From NCBI GenBank assembly GCA_002238925.1, contig MPNH01000019.1:1-64000 (forward strand): a stretch of DNA of 64,000 nucleotides, written 5' to 3'. This stretch comes from Spirochaetaceae bacterium bin103 (GTDB taxonomy: Bacteria > Spirochaetota > Spirochaetia > SZUA-6 > Bin103). The translations under genes were made by a program, and so were the position numbers. The notes beneath the pieces were generated by a model. It had not been told where the DNA came from. It saw only the letters and a program-made list of their open reading frames with translations, and ran no database searches. Of this stretch, positions 19,109 to 26,420 are shown piece by piece (within the stretch, counting starts at the first letter, position 1; each line of letters begins with the position of its first letter).

Positions 19109-20246
19109 CTAGCCGGAAGCGCCGGCCGAACCGCCGTTTGCCGCACGGCGTGACCCGCTCGCCTGTTTCAGATACTCGGTAATGAACGGATCGATGGCGC
19201 CATCCATCACCGCCTGCACGTTGCCGACCTCGAACTTGGTGCGGTGGTCCTTGACCATGGTGTAAGGCTGAAACACGTAGGAGCGGATCTGGTTGCCCCA
19301 CGAAATGTCGCGCTTGTCGGCCTCCAGGTCGCGGCGCTCGGCGCGCTGCTGCTCCGCATAATGGTCGTACAGCCGCGAGCGCAGCACCTTCATCGCGGTA
19401 GCCCGGTTCTTGTGCTGGCTGCGCTCGTTCTGGCACTGCACGACGATGCCGGTCGGCAGGTGGGTCATGCGTACCGCGCTGTCGGTCTTGTTGACGTGCT
19501 GCCCGCCAGCGCCGCTGGAGCGGTAGGTGTCCACGCGCAGATCTTCGGGCCGGATCTCCACGTCGATCGAATCGTCGATGACCGGCGACGCCGCCACCGA
19601 GGCGAACGTGGTGTGGCGCCGCTTGCTCGCGTCGAATGGCGAGATGCGCACCAGGCGGTGGATGCCGCTCTCGGCGCGCAGGAACCCGAATGCGAATTCG
19701 CCCGACACTTCCGTGGTCACCGACTTGACCCCGCCCTCCGCTTCCGTCAGGTCGATGATCTCGACGCCGAACCGATGCCGCTCGGCCCAGCGGCTGTACA
19801 AGCGCAGCAGCATCGCCACCCAGTCACACGCCTCGGTGCCGCCGGCGCCGGCATGCACGGTCAGGTAGCAGGAGGCCGCGTCGTGCTCGCCGGACATCCA
19901 CTCCCGTTGCTGCAGTTGCGTGTAGGTACGGCCGAGGTCGGCGGCGGTGCCGGCGATCTCTTCCTCCAGGTCGCCTTCCTCCTCGGCGACCGCAAGCTCG
20001 TACAACTCCGCCAGATCGGCCACCTCGGCGCGCAGCTTCTGCCACGGCTCAAAGCGCCGCTTGAGACTCTTCAGGCGGGTCAGGATGCCCTCGGCGCGTT
20101 CCCGGTCCTGCCACAGGTCGGGCTGCTCGGTCTTGCGCTCCAGCTCGCGCAAGCGGTCCTCTACGCGGTCCCGTTCAAAGATACCCCCAGGATTCGTCGA
20201 CCGCGCTGCGCAGGTCGGTGATTTGCTGCTCGATTTCGTCCAACAA
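19109..20246 (-). CDS. prfB: Peptide chain release factor 2 with programmed +1 frameshift
   Basis: RF2 reads UGA and UAA stops. The main frame carries the SPF tripeptide anticodon (RISPFDASKRRHT) and the catalytic GGQ loop (SSGAGGQHVNKTDSAVR). The first 23 codons are in another frame: they start at TTG 20246 (GAGG seven bases upstream) and end in GGG TAT CTT TGA at 20175-20186. A +1 slip at CTT continues as Leu-Glu-Arg-Asp into the main frame, giving about 378 residues, the normal size. The gene should therefore be annotated as one CDS with a ribosomal frameshift, not from an upstream start in the long open frame. It lies between a membrane-protein gene and the PEGA gene on the same strand. 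Confidence 0.93.
20175..20190 (-). promoter_or_regulatory. prfB programmed frameshift site
   Basis: On the minus strand the sequence is TGGGGGTATCTTTGA: a Shine-Dalgarno-like GGGGG three bases before the slippery CTT, followed by the in-frame UGA. It matches the classical prfB autoregulation site. When RF2 is scarce the UGA is read slowly, the ribosome slips +1 and more RF2 is made. Confidence 0.93.
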
Positions 20247-20291
20247 GAGGTTGCCTCGCGAGCGATAACATGCCCAATCGAGGCCCCGGCA

Positions 20292-21848
20292 TCAAGGGGA
20301 AGCCGCAGACGGCGCAGACGACGGCGTGCGGGGCGGTGTGGCCGCCCTCCCGGCCGGCGCCAGCGGATCGATGGTCCACACGCACAGCAACAGGGTGACG
20401 GCGAGCCACAGTGCCACCTCGCCGGCCGCGCGCGGCGCCGGCGGACCGCGGCGGGCCGCAACCAGCCCCCCCTGCGCCACCAACAAGGCAGCGATACTGC
20501 CGTCCGACGCATCGGCGAGCGCGGCGGCCAACCACGCGTCAGTGAAGCGTGCCACCTCGCGCTGCTCGCTCACCACGCGCCCGTCGGCGGTACGCCGGTA
20601 GTGATTGACCGTAACCGGCTCGTCCGGAGCCGGCAGCCGGTAGGGACGGCCCACCGCCAGGGTCTGCTGGTAGGCGAGGTGGGTTGCGTAGTCGGAAAGC
20701 ACCGGCAAGCCTGGTTCGGCGCCGGCGCTGAAACTGGCCATGGCGGCAAGGGTCACCGGTCCGGCGGCGGCCCGAGCATCGGGCCGGGCAACGTGGGCAT
20801 TCACGCCGCCGGGCAGCACCAGCGCAACGGCAACCGCCGCCAGGGCGGCGGCGCCGGCCAGGCGCGCCGGGAGCGGACTCCGGTGCGCAGACGCCACGGC
20901 TCCCGCTGACCGGGCCGGGCTCCGTCCGGACGCGGGCGGCGCCGGCCGCGGCAGCACCCCGGCCAGCGCCGCGCATGCGGCCAGCGCCGCACTCCACAAC
21001 GAACCGATTGCCAGGTAGCGCGCCATCGCCGCGACCAGTGCGCCGGCCGGGGTGGCCACCGCCAGGCCAACCGCGGCCACCGCAACACCGGCGGCGAGGC
21101 TGACGCCGAGCGCCGTGCGCGCCGCAGCCGCTGCACGTACGGCGCCGGGCGGCTGCGGCGTGGCCACGCCGCGCAGCGCGGCTATGCCCGCCAGGCGCAG
21201 CACGGCAATGTGGGCCGGGACCGCCACCACCGCCGCCGGCAGGCCGCCGTGCGCAACCAGAAACAGCCAGGGCAGGCCGAGCACCGCGCGCCACCGGCGG
21301 GGAACGGCGCCGCCGCGCGGCGCAATGAGCACCGCGGCCGCGGCGGCGTACAACAGCAGCGCGGACAGCAGGCTGCGCCACGGCAGGCCGGCAATCTCCC
21401 AGCGCACGCCGGTCCCGGCAAGAGCGCGGGCGACGCGCGCCGCGAACGACGCGGGCGGCTGAACGCTGGCCACGTACACGACGCGCGCGTCAAGGCCGCC
21501 GGGGCCGGCGGCGAACCACTCTCCTGCCTCCTGCAGGTAGGGGTCGTAGCGCGGGTCCAACCGGTCCAGGCGCCGATCCAGGCCGGCCACCGGCACCAGC
21601 TCGGTGCCGCGGAATGTGGTTATTGTCTCGCGTGCGGTCGCCGCCGCGACCACCGGTCCCAGGCCAGCCTCGTCAAGCCGGTCCAGCAATTCGGACGAAT
21701 CGCTCGACACCGCCAACGTGTAGTAGCCGCGCCACACCTGCACCGCTTCCGCCAGCGTCGGGCGCGAGTGCACCACCATCCAGCCGGCGCCAAGCACCAC
21801 GGCCGCCACCGCCCCCGCGCCGATGCGCAGCGCCGCCCCCGCCGTCAC
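20292..21848 (-). CDS. Polytopic membrane protein of unknown function
   Basis: A 518-residue protein from GTG 21848. It has an N-terminal span (LRIGAGAVAAVVLGAGWMVV), a soluble part of about 120 residues, a central block of perhaps six hydrophobic helices (about residues 155-340), a second soluble domain, and a last span (EVALWLAVTLLLCVWTI). No catalytic motif or named family was recognised. It is the first gene of the minus-strand unit leading to prfB, ftsY and lolCDE, with 45 bp to the prfB TTG. The N-terminus diverges from the pseudouridine synthase gene. Confidence 0.6.
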   Translation of the reverse strand: MTAGAALRIGAGAVAAVVLGAGWMVVHSRPTLAEAVQVWRGYYTLAVSSDSSELLDRLDEAGLGPVVAAATARETITTFRGTELVPVAGLDRRLDRLDPRYDPYLQEAGEWFAAGPGGLDARVVYVASVQPPASFAARVARALAGTGVRWEIAGLPWRSLLSALLLYAAAAAVLIAPRGGAVPRRWRAVLGLPWLFLVAHGGLPAAVVAVPAHIAVLRLAGIAALRGVATPQPPGAVRAAAAARTALGVSLAAGVAVAAVGLAVATPAGALVAAMARYLAIGSLWSAALAACAALAGVLPRPAPPASGRSPARSAGAVASAHRSPLPARLAGAAALAAVAVALVLPGGVNAHVARPDARAAAGPVTLAAMASFSAGAEPGLPVLSDYATHLAYQQTLAVGRPYRLPAPDEPVTVNHYRRTADGRVVSEQREVARFTDAWLAAALADASDGSIAALLVAQGGLVAARRGPPAPRAAGEVALWLAVTLLLCVWTIDPLAPAGRAATPPRTPSSAPSAASP

Positions 21849-21942
21849 GGCCGCCTCGCAGCCGCTTTACGCGCGCGGGCTCCGGGTCGACTCTCCAGAC
21901 TCTCCATTGACAGCAAAATCAGGCCACGGATACGGTCTCACT

Positions 21943-23148
21943 GTGGGAAGCGTCCCTCAATCGCCGCGCACGGCGTTTCGCGTGCTCTCCGACGACGTCG
22001 ACCGGCGGGTAGACCGAGTAGTCCGCCGGCTGCTTCCGCGGCTGCCGCTCTCGCGGCTCTACCAAGCGTTGCGCGAGGGTGACATCCGCGTCAACGGGGC
22101 GCGCGTAACGCCGGCGACCCGTACCCGGGTGGACGACCTGATCCGCGTCGACCCGATCCTGGCGGCATCCGGGCGCTCCGCAACCGGACACCGGCAGCCC
22201 GGCCAGCATGCGCCACCCGGGACGGCGCCGGCCCGTCCGCCCCCACCGCGCGCCGCCCCGGCCCCCCCGGCCCGCCCCCCGCCCCGGGGGCGGCCCCCGC
22301 CCCGTCCGGCCCCGCCGGTGCCGGTTTTGTACCGCGACTCCCATATTCTGATCGTGGACAAACCTGCCGGGCTGGCGGTGCATGGCGAGCACGATTCGGT
22401 GATGACGCGGCTCGCGGCGCGCACCCTGCCGCGCACGCAGGCGCTGAGCTTCGCGCCGGCGCCGGTACATCAGCTCGACCGCGTGACCAGCGGCGCACTG
22501 GTGGTGGCGCTCACGCTGGCGGCGGCGCGCAGCTGGTCGGCGGCCCTGCGTTCGGGCCAGGTGGTCAAGTTGTACCTGGCGGTGGCGGCCGGCGACCTGC
22601 GCACGCCGGCGGAAGGGGCGCTGTGGGAGGATCGCCTGCGCTACGACCGGCGCACGCGGCGCGCCTGGCCCGACCCGGCCGGGGCATACGCCCGCGCGCG
22701 GGTGTGGGCGGTGGCGCGAGCCACCGGCGCCGCCGGCGCCCGGCTCGCCGCGACGCTGCTGCTGGTGCGGTTGCATACCGGACGCCGGCACCAGATCCGC
22801 GCCCAGGCGGCCGCCCGCAGGCACGCGCTGCTCGGCGACATCCGCTACGCTGACGGACCGCATCGCGGCCGCGCACACCGCGCCGCGCACCATGGGCCCG
22901 CGAGCGGCAGCACGGCATCCGGCCCCGGGGCGGGCTGGCCGGTGCTGCACGCCGCGGCCATCGGCAACGATGCCGCCGCGCACTGCGCAGCCGTTGCGGC
23001 TCCCCTGCCGTCCGGCGCTTGCCGGGCCATCGAACGGCAATTCGGCCCCGCCGCCGTGCGCCGCGCCCGCTCCGCCGTCGCGCGGCAGCTTGCCGGCGGC
23101 AGCCGCGACGCGAATGCGGGGCACTCGGGGGAGTTCGAACATGGTTAG
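21943..23148 (+). CDS. RluA/RluC-family RNA pseudouridine synthase
   Basis: An N-terminal S4 RNA-binding domain (VVRRLLPRLPLSRLYQALRE then GDIRVNGARV) is followed by the catalytic domain. The active-site motif is HQLDRVTSGALVV, with the catalytic aspartate; the family usually has HRLD, so Arg is replaced by Gln here. Later motifs (VVKLYLAVAAG, LHTGRRHQIRAQ) also fit. It isomerises uridine in rRNA or tRNA; the exact target cannot be read. Between the domains is a Pro/Arg-rich linker (about 22200-22320) made of C-only runs that may be partly a sequencing scar, though the frame holds. GTG 21943 is the likely start; the frame is open further upstream, overlapping the divergent gene. It overlaps the next gene by 8 bp. 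Confidence 0.8.
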   Translation: MGSVPQSPRTAFRVLSDDVDRRVDRVVRRLLPRLPLSRLYQALREGDIRVNGARVTPATRTRVDDLIRVDPILAASGRSATGHRQPGQHAPPGTAPARPPPPRAAPAPPARPPPRGRPPPRPAPPVPVLYRDSHILIVDKPAGLAVHGEHDSVMTRLAARTLPRTQALSFAPAPVHQLDRVTSGALVVALTLAAARSWSAALRSGQVVKLYLAVAAGDLRTPAEGALWEDRLRYDRRTRRAWPDPAGAYARARVWAVARATGAAGARLAATLLLVRLHTGRRHQIRAQAAARRHALLGDIRYADGPHRGRAHRAAHHGPASGSTASGPGAGWPVLHAAAIGNDAAAHCAAVAAPLPSGACRAIERQFGPAAVRRARSAVARQLAGGSRDANAGHSGEFEHG

Positions 23149-24085
23149 GTTGCGCCGCATGCTGCGCAGCGTGCTGTGGACGCTGCGCGGCGTCCAGGTG
23201 ACCGCGCTGGTGGGCAAGAGCGGCACCGGAAAAAGCTTTCGCGCGCAGCTCATCGCGCAGAAATACGGCATCGACGTCATCGTCGACGACGGGCTCCTCA
23301 TACAGGGCCAGAAGATCCTGGCCGGGCGCTCGGCGAAACGGGAGCGCGGCGCCATCGAGGCGGTGAAGGCGGCCGTGTTCCACGACGAGACCCACGCGCG
23401 CGAGGTGCTGCGCGTCCTGGAACGAATACGAGCGCAACGCATTCTCATCCTGGCAACCTCGGAGAAGATGGCGGTGCGGATTGCCGGCCGGCTCGATCTG
23501 CCGCGCCCGCAGCGCATCATCAGCATCGAAGACGTGGCAACCGAAGAGGAGATCGACGCCGCGCTGCGTTCCCGGCGCGCGCAGGGCCGGCACATCATAC
23601 CGGTGCCGCCGATCGAGGTGCGGCGCGACTACGGCCACATTGTGATCGATTCGATCACCATCTTTCTGCGCAACAAGATCCTGCGCCGGCGCGGCAAGGT
23701 ATTCGAAAAAACCGTGGTGAGCCCACAGTTCGAACGCCGCGGCAGCGTGACGGTGTCGGAAGCGGCCCTCACGCAGATGGTGCTGCACTGCGTCGGCGAG
23801 TTCGCGCCCGAGTTCGCCGTCGAACGGCTGGTGGTGGTGGGCGACCTGCGCCAGCCGGGGCTGGAGGTGATGCTGCGGGTGCCGTTCGACGTACCGGTGG
23901 CCGGCCGGCTGCATCAGCTCCGCGACTACATCATATCCAGCGTGGAACGGTTCTCGGGGCTGCTGCTGGACCAGGTCGACATCACCGTGGACCAGATCGA
24001 AGGTGCCGGCCCGCCGGACGCCTCAACCGCGACCGACGGCGGCAAACCGGAACCGGGCAGACGGAACCGGCGTCCGCGGCGGTGA
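23141..24085 (+). CDS. P-loop protein with Asp23/Gls24-like C-terminal domain
   Basis: A 314-residue protein. The N-terminal half has a Walker A P-loop, GKSGTGKS at residues 25-32, followed by IDVIVDDGLLIQGQKI and a RecA-like pattern of hydrophobic strands (RILILATSEKMAVRIA), suggesting nucleotide binding. The last 100 residues (VTVSEAALTQMVLHCVGEF, later LLLDQVDITVDQIEG) have the strand-helix rhythm of the Asp23/alkaline-shock family. I infer a two-domain fusion; the biochemical role is unknown. The start overlaps the pseudouridine synthase gene by 8 bp, so the two are translationally coupled. The C-terminus ends in a basic tail. It converges with pcnB. Confidence 0.7.
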   Translation: MVRLRRMLRSVLWTLRGVQVTALVGKSGTGKSFRAQLIAQKYGIDVIVDDGLLIQGQKILAGRSAKRERGAIEAVKAAVFHDETHAREVLRVLERIRAQRILILATSEKMAVRIAGRLDLPRPQRIISIEDVATEEEIDAALRSRRAQGRHIIPVPPIEVRRDYGHIVIDSITIFLRNKILRRRGKVFEKTVVSPQFERRGSVTVSEAALTQMVLHCVGEFAPEFAVERLVVVGDLRQPGLEVMLRVPFDVPVAGRLHQLRDYIISSVERFSGLLLDQVDITVDQIEGAGPPDASTATDGGKPEPGRRNRRPRR

Positions 24086-24094
24086 CCGCGCCCG

Positions 24095-25123
24095 TCAGGG
24101 CGCCTTCGCGAGCCGCTCCGCGACCCGCAGCGCGTCGACCTGTGGCAGGACCAGCGGCTCCATGGCACTACGCAACCGTTGCGCCAGCCCCTTCACCGGG
24201 CGCTCCTCGGTCTGCCAGGTGTCGTCTTCGAACGCAACGTCGCTCAGCAACGCGCTGAACATCAGCGTGCGCAGGCGCCGGCCGGTCGCCACCTCGTCGG
24301 CCACCTGTTCGTCCAACGCCGCCAGGCGCCGGCCAACGGCGGATCCTTCCAGCCGTGGGCTCACCCGGGCGATCAGGTTCGGCAGCAGCACGGCGAACAG
24401 TCCCAGGTCATGGGCGGAATCGAGAATCTCGGTGGCCCGTCCGCACGACAGGATCTTGACCAGCTCCTCGGTCAGCCGCTCGGCCGAGCACTCCCGGAGG
24501 CACCCGGCATGGCGGCCGATCAGCGTGCGATAGCGCCGCTCCATGGAGAAACCGGCCAGGCGCGCGTACTTGACCGCCCGGATCATGCGCACCGGATCCT
24601 CCCTGAACGACGCCTCCGGATCCTCCACAGTGCGCAGCGCACGCTGCTGGATGTCGTCGAAGCCGCCCACGTAGTCGATCAGCCGCTCGCTGCGCGGTGC
24701 GTAATAGAGGGCGTTGAAGCTGAAGTCGCGGCGGAACGCGTCCTGGTCGACCGTGCCGTAGCGGTTGGCCGCGGAGGTATCCGCGGCGCGGAACGTGGCC
24801 ACCTCGAACACCCGCCGCCCGGAAGGGACGTGCACCAGCTTGAAGCGGCGCCCGATAATGCGCGCGCCGCGAAACAGCGCGGTGATCTGCCGGGGCCGGG
24901 CACTGGTGGCGATATCGAAATCTTTCGGGTCGCGCCCGGTCAGCAGGTCGCGCAGCGCGCCCCCGACGATGTATGCCTCGTGGCCGCCGCGGGTCAGCCG
25001 CTGGCAAATGGCGGCCGCTCCGGAATCGATCGCGGAGCCGCGAATGCCATGTTCGCTGGGCAGGTAGACGTTGGCGGTGGCGCGCGTGGCGCCGCTCGCG
25101 GATCTTCGATATCGCTTGAGCAA
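24095..25123 (-). CDS. pcnB: Poly(A) polymerase / tRNA nucleotidyltransferase family (PcnB-like)
   Basis: A class II nucleotidyltransferase of 342 residues. The head domain reads YIVGGALRDLLTGRDPKDFD with the catalytic GG..RD..D.D, then IGRRFKLVHV, typical of PcnB-type enzymes, and RRDFSFNALYY. REDPVRMIRAVKYARLAGF marks the neck. It adds A (or CCA) to RNA 3' ends. Because the window's tRNA genes lack encoded CCA, the genome also needs a CCA-adding enzyme; this protein could be that or the poly(A) polymerase, and by motif the latter is more likely. It starts with TTG 25123; no ATG precedes the conserved head. It follows the ClpX-like gene after 27 bp on the same strand. Confidence 0.85.
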   Translation of the reverse strand: MLKRYRRSASGATRATANVYLPSEHGIRGSAIDSGAAAICQRLTRGGHEAYIVGGALRDLLTGRDPKDFDIATSARPRQITALFRGARIIGRRFKLVHVPSGRRVFEVATFRAADTSAANRYGTVDQDAFRRDFSFNALYYAPRSERLIDYVGGFDDIQQRALRTVEDPEASFREDPVRMIRAVKYARLAGFSMERRYRTLIGRHAGCLRECSAERLTEELVKILSCGRATEILDSAHDLGLFAVLLPNLIARVSPRLEGSAVGRRLAALDEQVADEVATGRRLRTLMFSALLSDVAFEDDTWQTEERPVKGLAQRLRSAMEPLVLPQVDALRVAERLAKAP

Positions 25124-25150
25124 TGGTTCGGGAAAGCCGCGCGCGAAGCG

Positions 25151-26293
25151 TCAGCCGAGCGTGAAGCCGACGTCGTCGCCGCGCAGCTCCAGGCGCACCC
25201 GCTTCACTCCCTGTTCCGAATACGCCTCGTACGCCGCATCTTCGAGGTGGCGCGCGAATACCGACTCCAACCCGCGCGCGCCGCTCTCCTTGCGCAGCGC
25301 CTGGCGCACCATCAACTCCACCACCGCGTCGTCCACTTCCAGCTCGATCTCCTCGAACAGGAACTCGTTGTGGTACTGAGTGATGATGTTCTCCTTGAGA
25401 ATACCGGTGAGCTGGCCGGCGGACAGCGACTCGAACGGCACGATGCGCTTGAACCGGCCGATCAACTCGGGCAGAAACCCGAACCGTTGGAAGTACCGCA
25501 CCGCCGCGACATCCTCCTCGCTGTACGACACCGCGATGCGCTCCGCTTCGTCGCCGATGGCGCGGCGCCCGAAACCGATGCCGGAGTTGTCTTCCGCCTC
25601 GATCACTCCCTTGAAGCCGGAGAAGGCGCCGCAGGCGATAAACGAGATATCGGCGGTGGACACCAGCGTGCGGGCGCCGTATTCGGAATGGGAAAGGTCG
25701 TTGGGCACCGATATATCGGCCGCCTCGAGCATCTTGAGCAGTTCGCGCTGCACGCCGAGACCGGAAACGTCCTTGGTGGTGGCCGCGCCGGCGAACACGG
25801 CGTTGTTGTGTCCTGCCGCCACCTTGTCGAATTCGTCCAGGCACACCACGCCGACCGAGGTGGCGTGCTGATTCAGATCCGCCGCGTACAGGAGCCGGGT
25901 CAGAATGGAGGTCACCTCCTGGCCGACGTAACCGGTCTCCGAGTACCCGGTCAGGTCCACGATCAGCGTGGGCAAGTGGAGGATATGCTGGAACAGCAAC
26001 TCGATCAGGTGCGTCTTGCCGCACCCGGTCGGACCCACCATGAGCAGGTTGGTCTTAGCCGGCAGCAGGTCGCGGCTCACCCCTTCAAGGTGGATCTTGC
26101 GCAGCCGCGACACGTGCCGGTAGGCCATGAGCGATACCGCCGTCAGCGCCCGCTCCTGGCCGACGTAGCCCATCTCGCGGATGGTGGCGGCGGTTTCGCG
26201 TGGCGTGAGGAACGGGATGCTGCGCACGTACAGCACGATCTCCTGATCGTTGCGCTGCGGGCGCAGGCTGCGGGTCTGGCGCGCGAGTGCCAT
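25151..26293 (-). CDS. ClpX-like AAA+ ATPase lacking the zinc-binding domain
   Basis: A single AAA+ module with close ClpX similarity: Walker A GPTGCGKT, the pore loop GYVGQEV in SETGYVGQEVTSILTRLL, Walker B VVCLDEFDKVA, and a ClpX-like C-terminal region (ESGARGLESVFARHLEDAAY). The IGF loop that docks ClpX on ClpP is present (NSGIGFGRRA). The N-terminal four-cysteine zinc domain of true ClpX is absent; the protein begins instead with a short helical segment. It is about 380 residues from ATG 26293; an earlier in-frame start at 26347 would add 18 residues. It may be a second unfoldase with its own substrates, which is inference. It is followed by pcnB. Confidence 0.82.
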   Translation of the reverse strand: MALARQTRSLRPQRNDQEIVLYVRSIPFLTPRETAATIREMGYVGQERALTAVSLMAYRHVSRLRKIHLEGVSRDLLPAKTNLLMVGPTGCGKTHLIELLFQHILHLPTLIVDLTGYSETGYVGQEVTSILTRLLYAADLNQHATSVGVVCLDEFDKVAAGHNNAVFAGAATTKDVSGLGVQRELLKMLEAADISVPNDLSHSEYGARTLVSTADISFIACGAFSGFKGVIEAEDNSGIGFGRRAIGDEAERIAVSYSEEDVAAVRYFQRFGFLPELIGRFKRIVPFESLSAGQLTGILKENIITQYHNEFLFEEIELEVDDAVVELMVRQALRKESGARGLESVFARHLEDAAYEAYSEQGVKRVRLELRGDDVGFTLG

Positions 26294-26420
26294 GAACGCG
26301 GCAACCCTATCATCCCCGCGGGCGGTACCGCCAGCCCAGGCGGGCACACAATTCGCCGCCCGCCGCGCCGTACACCGGGCGGATGCCGCCGGCCCGCCGC
26401 CGGGGTTAGACTATGGGGGA

